DNA from: CAVTWD01 sp963738325
GTDB lineage: Bacteria > Actinomycetota > Acidimicrobiia > Acidimicrobiales > Ilumatobacteraceae
DNA: 64,000 nucleotides
Reading direction: 5' to 3'
Assembly: GCA_963738325.1 (NCBI GenBank)
Contig: CAVTWD010000013.1
Location: 62,001-126,000 of the forward strand
A program made the translations under genes and the position numbers. The notes below the pieces were generated by a model. It did no database searches and was not told where the DNA came from. It was given only the letters and a program-made list of their open reading frames with translations. Positions 8,674 to 16,510 of this stretch are shown here, one piece after another (the stretch's first letter is position 1; the number at the start of each line of letters is the position of its first letter).

Positions 8674-8913
8674 TTCGCCAGCCGTTACCCCTACAGCAAC
8701 GTCAGTGCCGACCAGACCGCGCTGGCCGACATGCCGTTCTACGACCCGTACGCCGCGCTGTCGTACCTGGCCGCGCGCACCACCACCCTGTTACTCGGCC
8801 TCTCCGTCGCCATCGTGCCGCTGCACGACCCGTATCACCTGGCGAGATCGGTGGCCACCGTCGACCTCCTGAGCGGCGGCCGGCTGCTGTGGGGTGTCGG
8901 CACGGGGCGGCCG
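8671..8913 (+). pseudogene. Internal fragment of an LLM-class (luciferase-like) oxidoreductase
   Basis: The + strand reads HFASRYPYSNVSADQTAL, then FYDPYAALSYLAAR and LSGGRLLWGVGTG. This is the conserved segment of bacterial luciferase-like, often F420- or FMN-dependent, oxidoreductases from the HHF/YPY region to the LSGGR-GVG motif, about 80 of the usual ~330 residues. There is no start codon context and both ends are abrupt: the 5' edge abuts the truncated Rieske gene near 8671 and the 3' edge passes within 5-10 bp into a glyoxalase fragment in another frame. A rearranged relic, not a gene. Confidence 0.7.
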
Positions 8914-8917
8914 CCAA

Positions 8918-9049
8918 CCTCCCTTCGACGCCTTCTGGGGCGCCCGATACGCCATCGTCGCCGATCCCGACGGCAACGACGTCGGCTTGATGAGCCCGAT
9001 CGACGAGACCCGCCGGGCGTGGCCGCCGCAGCCGTCACCGGACCCCTGA
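8918..9049 (+). pseudogene. C-terminal fragment of a VOC/glyoxalase-family protein
   Basis: In the frame ending at TGA 9047-9049 the translation is PPFDAFWGARYAIVADPDGN and then DVGLMSPIDETRRAWPP. This is the final beta-alpha-beta unit of a vicinal-oxygen-chelate protein, where RYAIVADPDGNDVGL carries the usual D-P-[DE]-G-N motif. Only ~43 codons survive, fused directly to the LLM fragment before it. The next gene downstream is an intact VOC protein of different sequence, so this is a separate relic. Confidence 0.65.
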
Positions 9050-9132
9050 CGGGGGCGGCGCCGGGGCCAGGCCGCTCAGTCCATGGGTCCGGCAGCATGG
9101 CAGTAGCGTCGGGGAAGCACTCGGAGGTGATG

Positions 9133-9660
9133 ATGGATGCGCGCGGCGAACCGGTGGCCGGCCTGCACGGCGCCGACCGCGAAGAGGCCACGAGGCGCCG
9201 GCAGGTCATCGCCGGGCGCCATCTCCGCCCCGCCGGCGATCGCCCGACGTCGGCAGCCCGAGGAGTGCACCACGTCGCCCTCTTGAGCAGCGACGTCGAG
9301 CGGACGGTGGGCTTCTACCAGGACCTGCTCGAGTTCCCGCTCACCGACATGTTCGAGAACCGTGACTACGGCGGGTCGACCCATTTCTTCTTCGACGTCG
9401 GTAACGGCAACGCGCTGGCGTTCTTCGACCTGCCCGGGCTCGATCTCGGGCCCTACGCCGAAGTGCTCGGTGGCCTGCACCACCTGGCCATCTCGGTGGA
9501 GCCCGAGCGGTGGGAGCGGCTCAAGGCGAAGCTGGACGCCGCCGGTATCTCCTACGCGCATATCGGCGGGTCGTCGCTGTACTTCAACGACCCTGACGGC
9601 GCGCGGCTCGAGCTGATCCGCGACCCGCTGGGCGAGATGTACGGCCAGCAGGTCGTCTGA
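9133..9660 (+). CDS. VOC-family (glyoxalase/dioxygenase-like) protein
   Basis: The product of ~175 residues has one vicinal-oxygen-chelate domain: HHVALLSSDVERTVGFYQDL at the first beta strand, LHHLAISVEPERW in the middle and YFNDPDGARLELI at the end. The His and Glu positions fit a metal-binding set, so a small-molecule lyase, isomerase or dioxygenase role is likely; the substrate is unknown. ATG 9133 (or 9130) is chosen because GGAGG lies at 9123-9127; the frame is open further upstream but becomes non-conserved. The first ~55 residues (charged, R-rich) precede the domain. A strong hairpin follows the stop codon. Confidence 0.75.
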   Translation: MDARGEPVAGLHGADREEATRRRQVIAGRHLRPAGDRPTSAARGVHHVALLSSDVERTVGFYQDLLEFPLTDMFENRDYGGSTHFFFDVGNGNALAFFDLPGLDLGPYAEVLGGLHHLAISVEPERWERLKAKLDAAGISYAHIGGSSLYFNDPDGARLELIRDPLGEMYGQQVV

Positions 9661-9715
9661 CCGCGACGAGCCAGCCCGGTTGTCGACTCGCGGCTCTTTC
9701 GACGGCCGCTCACAC

Positions 9716-9738
9716 GGCCGGCGCGGCGCGCGCCGGCC
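9716..9738 (+). terminator. GC hairpin after the VOC gene
   Basis: GGCCGGCGCG (9716-9725) and CGCGCCGGCC (9729-9738) form a perfect 10-bp stem with a GCG loop, 56 bp after the VOC stop codon. No T-run follows, as is common in high-GC actinobacteria. Confidence 0.5.
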
Positions 9739-9756
9739 CCCAAAGACGCATCTGAC

Positions 9757-9777
9757 GCGGATTCGCGTCGAATCCGC
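9757..9777. repeat. Perfect inverted repeat upstream of the small membrane protein gene
   Basis: GCGGATTCG (9757-9765) and CGAATCCGC (9769-9777) are perfect 9-bp arms around CGT. The repeat lies 42 bp upstream of the TTG start at 9819, so it could be an operator or a second terminator hairpin. Function not known. Confidence 0.35.
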
Positions 9778-9818
9778 GCGCTGGGCCACGCGAGAACAAG
9801 CAGACACCAGGAGGCCTA

Positions 9819-10310
9819 TTGACGACGAACCCGAACTGGGCCGAGCAGGTCACCGCGATCGCGACCGCGATCGGCTGCATCGGGCTGACCAGCACCCTCG
9901 TCTTGGCGATCATCGCCGGCCGCCAACTGCAGGAAGCGCAGCGGGGCCGGGAGGCGCAGATGGCCGCCGACTTCATCCGGCGCTGGGATGAAGCCGACCT
10001 GGTCGACGCCAGGCGGCTGGTGGCCGAGTTCTCCGACGGCCGCGCCCTGGCGGAGGCCTTCGCCGAGTACCGGCAGACCAATTCGCTGTCGGCCTTCGTC
10101 CTGCTCCGCGAGCTCGACTTCTACGAGCAACTCGGCGCGCTCGACCACATCGGGGCGTTCAACCACGAGCTGATCGAGCTGCTGATCGGCAACAGCCTGA
10201 TCCAGCGCTGGGAGTTGTGGAAGCCATCGGTCGACGCGATGGGCGACGACGCCTACCCGATGCTCCGCGCGCTGGTGGCACGGCTGCAACGCGAGCACGC
10301 CACCCGGTGA
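9819..10310 (+). CDS. Small membrane-anchored protein of unknown function (DUF4760-like)
   Basis: The product has 163 residues. Residues ~13-34 (IATAIGCIGLTSTLVLAII) form a single transmembrane helix at the N-terminus, followed by a charged, helical cytoplasmic part (QLQEAQRGREAQMAADFIRR). This architecture resembles DUF4760-type proteins, but the match is only by general appearance. The TTG start at 9819 is supported by CAGGAGGCC about 7-8 bp upstream. The gene is isolated between a VOC gene and a convergent CoA-transferase gene. No catalytic motif is seen. Confidence 0.65.
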   Translation: MTTNPNWAEQVTAIATAIGCIGLTSTLVLAIIAGRQLQEAQRGREAQMAADFIRRWDEADLVDARRLVAEFSDGRALAEAFAEYRQTNSLSAFVLLRELDFYEQLGALDHIGAFNHELIELLIGNSLIQRWELWKPSVDAMGDDAYPMLRALVARLQREHATR

Positions 10311-10352
10311 TCATCGTGCGGCCGGGCCCGCCAGGTGCGCGGCCTCCTGGGC

Positions 10353-11562
10353 TCATGGGAGGAGATGCTGGTGCTCGCCGAGGAGGGGGGCGCGGCGGGC
10401 CGCCCACGGCGTCACGGTGAACCGGTACGGCGCGCCCGGATAGGTGTAGGAGCAGCCGAGCTCGGGGTGGTCGACGGCCACCGGGAAGCCGCGGTCGACG
10501 AAGTGCGGCTCGGCGATTGCCTCGCCGGGCGTCGCCACGACGCCGGTGGCCAGGCCGATCTGCTGCGTTTCGACGAAGAAGCGATGGGCGTCAAGGTGCT
10601 CGGCGAGGAACCACAGGACATCCCGGCCGGCGCCGAGGATCTCCGCGACGAGCGGATCCGTCTCGACGTCGGCGAGGTTGAGGTTGGGCGCCTCGCGCTC
10701 CGCGCCGAGCTCGAGGATCACGGACGACGGGAACTCGTCGCGCAGCCCGAGGCGGTCGAGCAACCCGAGCACTCGGGCGAACTCGTCGGGTGTCCGCGGC
10801 GGCATGCCCGTGGTGGCGTAGCGCCCGTCGGCGCAGCGGACTTGTGTCGGCGGAGTGACCCGCGCCGCGGCGTGGCGGCCGGTCTGACGTTGCACCTCCC
10901 ACTCACACATGAGCCACCCGTAGGAAGCCATCTCCGTGGTCACGTTGCTCGCGGCGTGCAGGCTGACGTCGACGAGTTGGCCGGTGCCCGTCTCCTGCCT
11001 GGAGACCAGGGCGACCAGCAGCGCCATCACGGCCCAGTTGCCGGCGGTGTGGAAGGCCTGGTTGCCGCCGCCGCGGACCGGCGGGAGGGAGTGGTCGTCG
11101 TACCCGCAGCTCCACACGGGCCCGGACTCGGCGAGCACCGTGAGGTCGGTGACCGGCTCGTGCGAGCGGGGCGACGAGCGGCCGAAGGGCGTGATCGAGA
11201 CCATGACGAGTTGGGGTGCTACCGGTCGCAGCGACCCCCAGTCGAGCCCGAGGGCGGCCAGCGCGCCGGGCGGCTCGGCCTCGAGGAGCACGTCGGCGCC
11301 CGTGACGAGCGTCCGCAACCGATCGGCGTCAGCCGTCAGATCGGCGACGACGCCCCGCTTGGAGGTGTGGTAGTGCCACCACCAGAGGCTGCGCTCGGGC
11401 CCGGGGACGTCGTCGAGGAACGGCTCGTACCGCGCGCTGCGGCGAGCCGCCAGGGGGCTCGACGAGGATCACCTCGGCCCCGAGGTCAGCGAGCAGCTTG
11501 CCCGCCCACGCGACGTGCTCGTGGGCGAGCTCGACGACCCGGATGCCGTCGAGGGGACCCAC
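10353..11562 (-). pseudogene. CaiB/BaiF type III CoA-transferase, second subunit of a pair, frameshifted
   Basis: From GTG 11562 the protein begins GPLDGIRVVELAHEHVAWAG and reaches VILVEPPGGSP, the usual N-terminal Rossmann segment of family III CoA-transferases. Near 11450-11460 the reading passes to another frame, which continues ARYEPFLDDVPGPERSLWWW, then HYHTSKRGVVADLT, to the stop at 10353. The catalytic-Asp region reads GTGQLVDVSLHAA. Such enzymes move CoA between carboxylates. The gene starts 1 bp after the stop of its upstream neighbour, also a CoA-transferase; the two resemble the pair at 30197-32779, so a heteromeric enzyme like benzylsuccinate CoA-transferase is plausible. Confidence 0.8.
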
Positions 11563-11563
11563 C

Positions 11564-12838
11564 TCAGATCACGCCTTCATCGGCGAGGCGGCCGATCTCG
11601 GCTGGCGACAGTCCGAGCACCTCGGCGTAGACGCGCTCGTTGTGCTCGCCGAGGACGGGACCGGCTCGCTCCAAGCGCCACTCCGTCGCCGAGAGGTGCA
11701 CGGGCAGCCCGTCGACCCGCAGGGCGCCATGCTTGACGTGCACGACCGTGGGCCAGAGCCCCCAGGCCTCGTTCTCGGCTTCGCCGTCCCGCTCGGACGG
11801 CCGCAGGACGGGCGCCACCGGGACGCCCGCGGCCCGGACGGCAGCGACGACGTCGTCGCGTGCTCGACGTGACGTCCATGCCCCCAGGGCGGTGTCGAGG
11901 GCGTCCTGGGACAGCAGCCGACCGGTGAGCTCGGCGTAGCCGGCACCGGCAGCCCACGGTTCAGCAATCACGTCGCGGAGTGCGGCCCAATCGGCGTCAT
12001 GGCGGCAGGCCATGGCCACCCACATGTCGTCCTCGCGACAGGGGTAGATGCCGTGCGGGGCCATCGAGGGCGACGTGCTCCGGTTCGAGTTGACCCCTTC
12101 TGCACCACGGAGATCGCGGCCGTTCACCGTGGCGTCGAGTGTCACCGGCCCGGCCATCGCGATGCCCGCCTCGATGCAGGCGAGATCGATCCACTGGCCC
12201 TCACCGGTGCGCCGCTGGTGGTAGAGCGCGGCGAGCAGGGCGATGGCCATGACGTACGCCCCCGAGTGGTCCATGTACGAGTAGCCCCAACCCGCCGGCT
12301 CCCGCCCGGGCAGGGCGGAGGTGTGGGTCATACCGCTCACGGCCTGCGCGATGGGTCCCCACGACTTGAACGCGCGATAGGGCCCGGTCTGACCGAAGCC
12401 GCAGTTGGACACGTAGACGACATCGCGCCGGAGCTGGCGAAGCCGCTCATAGCCGAACCCCAGTCGCTCCATGACGCCGGTGGCGAAGTTCTCGGTCACG
12501 GCGTGCGACGCCCGCACGAGTTCCGCGAGCAGCTCCTTGCCTCGCGCCGTGCGCAGGTTGAGCGTGATGCCGAGCTTCTCGACGTTGTGGTTGATGAAGC
12601 CGGACGCGCCGTCCGGGCCGCGGTCGCCGTCGACGTGCGGCCCGAGCTAGCGGACGATGTCCCACAGTCCCTTCGTCACCGGGTCCTCGATGCGGATCAC
12701 CTGGGCTCCGAAAGCGGCCAGCACGCGCGTGGCGCCGGCGCCGGCCAGCTGCCCCGACAGGTCGCAGACGCGTACGTGGTCGAGCGCCCCCGCATGACGC
12801 GATGCGTTGCCCATGCCCGGTGCCGGGCCTTCACCCAT
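11564..12838 (-). pseudogene. CaiB/BaiF type III CoA-transferase, first subunit of a pair, interrupted by an in-frame TAG
   Basis: A single frame codes for the whole protein, but codon TAG (12647-12649 on the + axis) interrupts it between LWDIVR and LGPHVDGDRG. After it the text continues normally (GFINHNVEKLGITLNLRTAR, then VTENFATGVMERLGFGYERL) to the stop at 11564. Relatives usually have an acidic residue here, so one G-to-T change (GAG to TAG) would explain it. Later motifs include GEGQWIDLACIEAG with the catalytic Asp. The start is uncertain: ATG 12838, or 12814 just before the conserved HVRVCDLSGQLAGAG. Partner of the next gene. Confidence 0.8.
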
Positions 12839-12898
12839 CCCGTCATCCTGCCCGCGCCAAGGGGCGGACGTTGCCCCGTCGAGTTGCCGGGCGGGGCC

Positions 12899-12955
12899 TT
12901 GACAGATCCCGGCGAGTCGGTTATACAAACGTGCATTCACTACACATATATGCAC
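12899..12955 (+). promoter_or_regulatory. Sigma-70-type promoter and operator-like inverted repeat before the cupin gene
   Basis: TTGACA (12899-12904) and TATACA (12922-12927) are separated by exactly 17 bp, the best vegetative promoter visible in the window; transcription would begin near 12933. Directly over that point lies an inverted repeat, GTGCAT (12931-12936) and ATGCAC (12950-12955). A related GTGCA-N5-TGCAC sits before the TetR gene at 14988, so a TetR-type repressor may act on both. AGGAGG precedes the cupin ATG. Confidence 0.6.
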
Positions 12956-12991
12956 TCAACCCGCTAGAGTGCAGCCACAGGAGGACGTCAC

Positions 12992-13495
12992 ATGACAACC
13001 ATCACCGACTCCGCTCCTCGAGCCATCGCCCACCAGCCGGGTGATGCACCGGCGATCTGGTTCCTGCGCAGCCGCATGATGATCAGAGCGACCAGGGAGA
13101 GCACGCACGGCGCGTACGGCCTGACGGAGGTGGTCGTCCCGCCCGGCTTCTCGCCGCCCATGCACGTGCACCATCGCGAGGACGAGTCCTTCTACGTCCT
13201 CGAGGGCGAGGTGACCTTCCAGTGCCTGGAGCGGACGATCTCTGCCGCCGCCGGCTCGTTGGTCTTCCTTCCCCGCGGCGTGCCCCACAGCTTCGTCGTC
13301 GAGGGCGATGTCCCCGCCCGCATGCTGAACCTGATGACACCCGGCGGTGGCGAGGGCTTCTTCGTCGAGGCCGGGCGCCCCGCAGAGCACGACGGGCCGC
13401 CGCCGGAGGGCCCCATCGACGTCGAGGTGTTGCGACGGGCCAGCGACCTGTACGGCGCCGCCATCGTCGGCCCGCCCCTCACTCCCACCAGGTGA
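12992..13495 (+). CDS. Cupin-domain protein
   Basis: The 167-residue product is a single conserved beta barrel. The metal-binding motif 1 reads PPMHVHHREDESFYVLEGEV (about residues 56-75), with HxH and a distal Glu, and motif 2 reads LPRGVPHSFVVEG. This fits small quercetinase-like or sensor cupins that bind one divalent metal; the substrate is unknown. The start at 12992 has AGGAGG at a good distance and a strong promoter 60-90 bp upstream. It is divergent from the CoA-transferase pair, which suggests a shared effector, and convergent with the META lipoprotein gene. Confidence 0.85.
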   Translation: MTTITDSAPRAIAHQPGDAPAIWFLRSRMMIRATRESTHGAYGLTEVVVPPGFSPPMHVHHREDESFYVLEGEVTFQCLERTISAAAGSLVFLPRGVPHSFVVEGDVPARMLNLMTPGGGEGFFVEAGRPAEHDGPPPEGPIDVEVLRRASDLYGAAIVGPPLTPTR

Positions 13496-13524
13496 GGTCG
13501 GGAGACGAGCGCCGGCCTGACCGG

Positions 13525-13560
13525 CCATCGAGCGCACCGAGCGCACCGGGCGCTCGATGG
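13525..13560. terminator. Bidirectional hairpin between cupin and META lipoprotein genes
   Basis: CCATCGAGCGC (13525-13535) and GCGCTCGATGG (13550-13560) are perfect 11-bp arms with a 14-nt loop, placed exactly between two convergent stop codons. No T-run; the position is the main evidence. Confidence 0.55.
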
Positions 13561-14391
13561 CTACCGGGTCATGGTCACCGTGCGCAGGCCCGCCGCGTTC
13601 AACAATGTGGCGGAACTGCTGGTCACCTCAACCTTCACCGAGATGCTGAGCGCCTCGACGAACGAGTGCTCCTGGGCCGACAACTCGTCGGTGGTGCACG
13701 CCTTCCTGGTGGTGGCGAGTGGACCGATGGTGACGGCGTCGCCCGGACCCTGCTTCCAAGGGCCGTTGTAGTTGTTGCAGCCGGTGTCACCGGTGACCCT
13801 GCCGTCAGCCCCGAAGTTGGCGGTGAGATGGCTGCCGTTGACCACGGACATGAACGCCGAGCCGGAGGCCGAGAGATACCCGGTCACCGTCCAGTTGCCC
13901 TCGAGCGACGCGTTGGCCGCCGTGAAAGCCAGCACGGTGGCACCCGAGGAGTCCTGCAGCTGCAGGGCGGCCGCCGCCCCCGACGACGTGACCGAGTACT
14001 TGGCCACCTTGGCGAGGCGGCTGAGGTAGGCGTTCTCGATGGCGGTCGGGACCGGTTCGCAGCCCATGGCGGTCTGGGCCACGTTGCCGAAGCTGAGCGT
14101 GCCCGACCCCAGCGTGTACGGCGCCGTGTAGGTGTTGCAGCCCGCCCAGCCCGAAGCCGTCCCGCCGCTGAGCTTCAGGGTCGGGCGAGCATTGTCGACG
14201 CCGGGGAGGCCGAGCACGTCCAGCCCGAGCTCCCAGGTCGTGTCCTCGACGTGGGGCCCCGCCCCGCCCGCGGCCGACGTCGTCGACCGAGCGCCGGAGG
14301 AGCCGCAGGCGGCCAGGAGCAAGAGCCCGGGGGCGAGGGCGAACCAGGAACAGCCTCGGAGACCGAGCGCTCGAGCCGGCCGTCGCGTCAT
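13561..14391 (-). CDS. META-domain lipoprotein
   Basis: This 276-residue protein starts with a basic region, a hydrophobic stretch and a lipobox (LLLLAAC, Cys29), so it should be exported and lipid-anchored. Two META (HslJ-type) repeats follow: the first around residues 50-140 (TASGWAGCNTYTAPYTL, AMGCEPV) and the second around 165-270 (RVTGDTGCNNYNGPWKQ, TRKACT). Each carries the G-C-N-x-Y and C pattern typical of the fold. HslJ is linked to heat shock and novobiocin resistance in E. coli; the role here is unknown. The gene is transcribed toward the cupin and they share a terminator. Confidence 0.85.
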   Translation of the reverse strand: MTRRPARALGLRGCSWFALAPGLLLLAACGSSGARSTTSAAGGAGPHVEDTTWELGLDVLGLPGVDNARPTLKLSGGTASGWAGCNTYTAPYTLGSGTLSFGNVAQTAMGCEPVPTAIENAYLSRLAKVAKYSVTSSGAAAALQLQDSSGATVLAFTAANASLEGNWTVTGYLSASGSAFMSVVNGSHLTANFGADGRVTGDTGCNNYNGPWKQGPGDAVTIGPLATTRKACTTDELSAQEHSFVEALSISVKVEVTSSSATLLNAAGLRTVTMTR

Positions 14392-14573
14392 CCGCCACTC
14401 CTAGTGGGCGGCCAAACGGCTCGGCAAGCTGGCCTCGTTCGACCGCCGGTGACCGCCCCAACCGTCGCCCGTCCCGTTCATGCGGGTCGATCCGCGCGGA
14501 TGCGGGCGATGTGACACGCATGAACGAATCGGAGCGGGAGCCGAGCGCGGTTCGCGAGGGCTGCCGGAGAGGG

Positions 14574-14888
14574 TCAGACGCTCGGGACGCGGTGCTCGTC
14601 GACGGGTTCGAAGAGCGCGGGCATCGACGGGAAGTCGGCCCACCCCGGCTGGGACACGAGGCGACGGAACGTCTCGTCGTGAGCGGCCGCCCAGTGGTCG
14701 GCGGAGTCCCACTCGGCCACGTTGACGAATCGGAATCGGGCGTCCGGGGAGAGGGAGCGGTGCAGGCGGTGGCCGATGTACCCGTCCCGATGACGCATGT
14801 AGGCGTTCACCTCGCGCCACATGGCGAGGAACTCCTCGTCGCGGCCCAGAGGGACCTCGAAGCAGTTGATGAAGGTGACGGCAGGCAT
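14574..14888 (-). CDS. Antibiotic biosynthesis monooxygenase (ABM)-family protein
   Basis: The 104-residue product is a dimeric alpha+beta-barrel (ABM) protein: FINCFEVPLGRDEEFLAMW at the first strand-helix, then HRDGYIGHRLHRSL and FRFVNVAEWDS. Members act as cofactor-less monooxygenases or heme-degrading enzymes. ATG 14888 (MPAVTFINCF) is preferred over the in-frame start at 14936 because CGGAGAG precedes it and conservation begins there. It diverges from a TetR gene across a region with a perfect GTGCA-N5-TGCAC repeat, and is probably repressed by that TetR. Confidence 0.75.
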   Translation of the reverse strand: MPAVTFINCFEVPLGRDEEFLAMWREVNAYMRHRDGYIGHRLHRSLSPDARFRFVNVAEWDSADHWAAAHDETFRRLVSQPGWADFPSMPALFEPVDEHRVPSV

Positions 14889-14921
14889 CGCACGCTCTCC
14901 GAGGGCAGGATTTACACTCAT

Positions 14922-14936
14922 GTGCATCAAGTGCAC
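14922..14936. promoter_or_regulatory. Operator-like inverted repeat between ABM and TetR genes
   Basis: GTGCA (14922-14926) and TGCAC (14932-14936) are perfect arms around TCAAG, 33 bp upstream of the divergent ABM start and 52 bp upstream of the TetR start. The same GTGCAT/TGCAC elements occur over the cupin promoter at 12931-12955. A TetR autoregulatory site is likely but inferred. Confidence 0.5.
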
Positions 14937-14987
14937 GCGTCAACGGTGAGCGCGCCCGCGTCGCGTGTCAAGGGCGAGCGGAGGCAG

Positions 14988-15617
14988 ATGTCGATGCCCG
15001 ACGAAGCGAACGAGGGAGGACGGTCCCGGCAGCGCCGGCGCACGCGCAAGGCCATCGTCGACGCTGCGACCGCCCTCTTGGAGGAGGGCGCCACACCGTC
15101 GGTGGCCGACATCGCCGATCGGGCCGACGTGTCGCGGCGGACCGTCTACCTCTACTTCCCGACCTTGGAGCAACTGCTGCTCGACGCCACCGTGGGAGCC
15201 CTCTCCCGGGCCACGGTCGACCAGGCCCTCGACTCGGCCGACCCCGCTGAGGACGCCGAGGACCGCGTGGAGCGCCTCGTGCGCTCGCTCAACCGCATGG
15301 TCGACGAGACCATGCCCCTCGGGCGCACGCTCGTCCGCCTCACGGTCGAATCACCCGCCGATGGCGCCGCCCCCGCGCCCCGCCGTGGCTACCGCCGCAT
15401 CGAGTGGATCGAGCAGGCCCTCGCGCCCTTGCGCGACGAGCTGGACGAGCGGTCCTTCGAGCGGCTGGTGTCGGCCCTGGCCCTGGTGACCGGTTGGGAG
15501 GCGTTCATCGTGCTGCGCGACGTGCGGGGCCTCAGCCGCGACGACGAAGAGGACGTCACGGTGTGGGCGGCGCGCGCCCTCGTGCACACGGCGCGACAGG
15601 ACCGCCAGGCACACTAG
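14988..15617 (+). CDS. TetR/AcrR-family transcriptional regulator
   Basis: The product of ~209 residues has an N-terminal TetR helix-turn-helix at ~20-65 (RRTRKAIVDAATALLEEG, then VADIADRADVSRRTVYLYFP). The helical C-terminal ligand domain is unassigned. GGAGG at 14980-14984 supports ATG 14988 (or ATG 14994). The frame is open upstream to 14511 but that part is antisense to the ABM gene. It probably represses itself and the ABM gene, and perhaps the cupin gene, through the GTGCA/TGCAC repeats. Confidence 0.85.
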   Translation: MSMPDEANEGGRSRQRRRTRKAIVDAATALLEEGATPSVADIADRADVSRRTVYLYFPTLEQLLLDATVGALSRATVDQALDSADPAEDAEDRVERLVRSLNRMVDETMPLGRTLVRLTVESPADGAAPAPRRGYRRIEWIEQALAPLRDELDERSFERLVSALALVTGWEAFIVLRDVRGLSRDDEEDVTVWAARALVHTARQDRQAH

Positions 15618-15780
15618 GTGCGCCGGGGCGGGGTCTTCCCGCCGAGCGCGTGTCTCACTGATGAGGAGCTGAGGTCGGCCCTTGGCCGCGCCATCAAGCC
15701 CACCTCCACCGGCCGGTGGGTCCCACACCGGGATGCTTCTACTGTGCGCAGGATGCACTTCTGGAGAGGAGAAGCGGAGG

Positions 15781-16272
15781 GTGAGCGCCACCGACGAGCT
15801 GGTCGACAACAGCCGGGCCTACGCCGAGACCTTCGACAAGGGCGGGTTGCCGCGGCCACCGGCAAAACGAGTGGCCGTTCTCACCTGCATGGACGCCAGG
15901 GTCAACCCTTCAGGCATCTTCGGGCTGCGCGAGGGTGACGCCCACATCCTGCGCAACGCGGGTGGCGCCGTCACCGACGACCAGTTGCGCTCCCTCGCCA
16001 TCTCGCAACGACTGCTGGGGACCACCGAGATCGTCCTCGTGTACCACACCGACTGCGGCATGCGGACCTTCACCGACGCGGAGTTCCGCCGGCAGCTGCG
16101 CGAGGAGACGGGGGTCGAGCCGGGCTGGGACGTCGACGACTTCGTCGACATCGACGGGGACCTGCGCCGAGGCATCGCCCGCGTCAGGGCCTGCCCCTTC
16201 CTGCCCCGCCGAGAGAGCGTGCGCGGGTTCGTCTACGACGTGGCCGACGGCTCCGTGCGCGAGGTGACGTGA
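15781..16272 (+). CDS. Beta-class carbonic anhydrase
   Basis: The 163-residue product hydrates CO2 to bicarbonate. The zinc ligands of beta carbonic anhydrases are present: Cys and Asp in TCMDARVNP (about residue 37) and His and Cys in VYHTDCGMR. The short length and the region LREGDAHILRNAGGAVTDDQ match the type III beta enzymes such as M. tuberculosis Rv1284. GTG 15781 is preferred because GGAGAGGAG precedes it by about 9 bp; the in-frame sequence upstream is not conserved. It stands alone, upstream of nifJ on the same strand with a 238-bp gap; CO2 supply to or removal from PFOR is a possible link but unproven. Confidence 0.85.
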   Translation: MSATDELVDNSRAYAETFDKGGLPRPPAKRVAVLTCMDARVNPSGIFGLREGDAHILRNAGGAVTDDQLRSLAISQRLLGTTEIVLVYHTDCGMRTFTDAEFRRQLREETGVEPGWDVDDFVDIDGDLRRGIARVRACPFLPRRESVRGFVYDVADGSVREVT

Positions 16273-16510
16273 GCGAAGGGAGAGCATGGTGCTCCGCGAA
16301 CCCACACCCCGGCGCCCGGCACCGATCGCCTCGTCCGGTCGGGACCTGTGGCCCTGGCGAGCGGCAAGGGGCCCCGGCGTATGGTCGACAGTGAGGTCGC
16401 GCCCGCCCACACCTGACCCATCCGACGTGCGTGCATCCGTGTTCCTTGCGCGCCCATAGGCTCCGGGCCCAGCGACGGCCGGACGGCCTGATTCTTGACG
16501 GAGGCACCTG

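Noticed and set aside
14460..14520. Extra copy of the GGATCGACC repeat block near 14480
   Set aside because: Only a 10-bp match without the hairpin or the other blocks, so chance.
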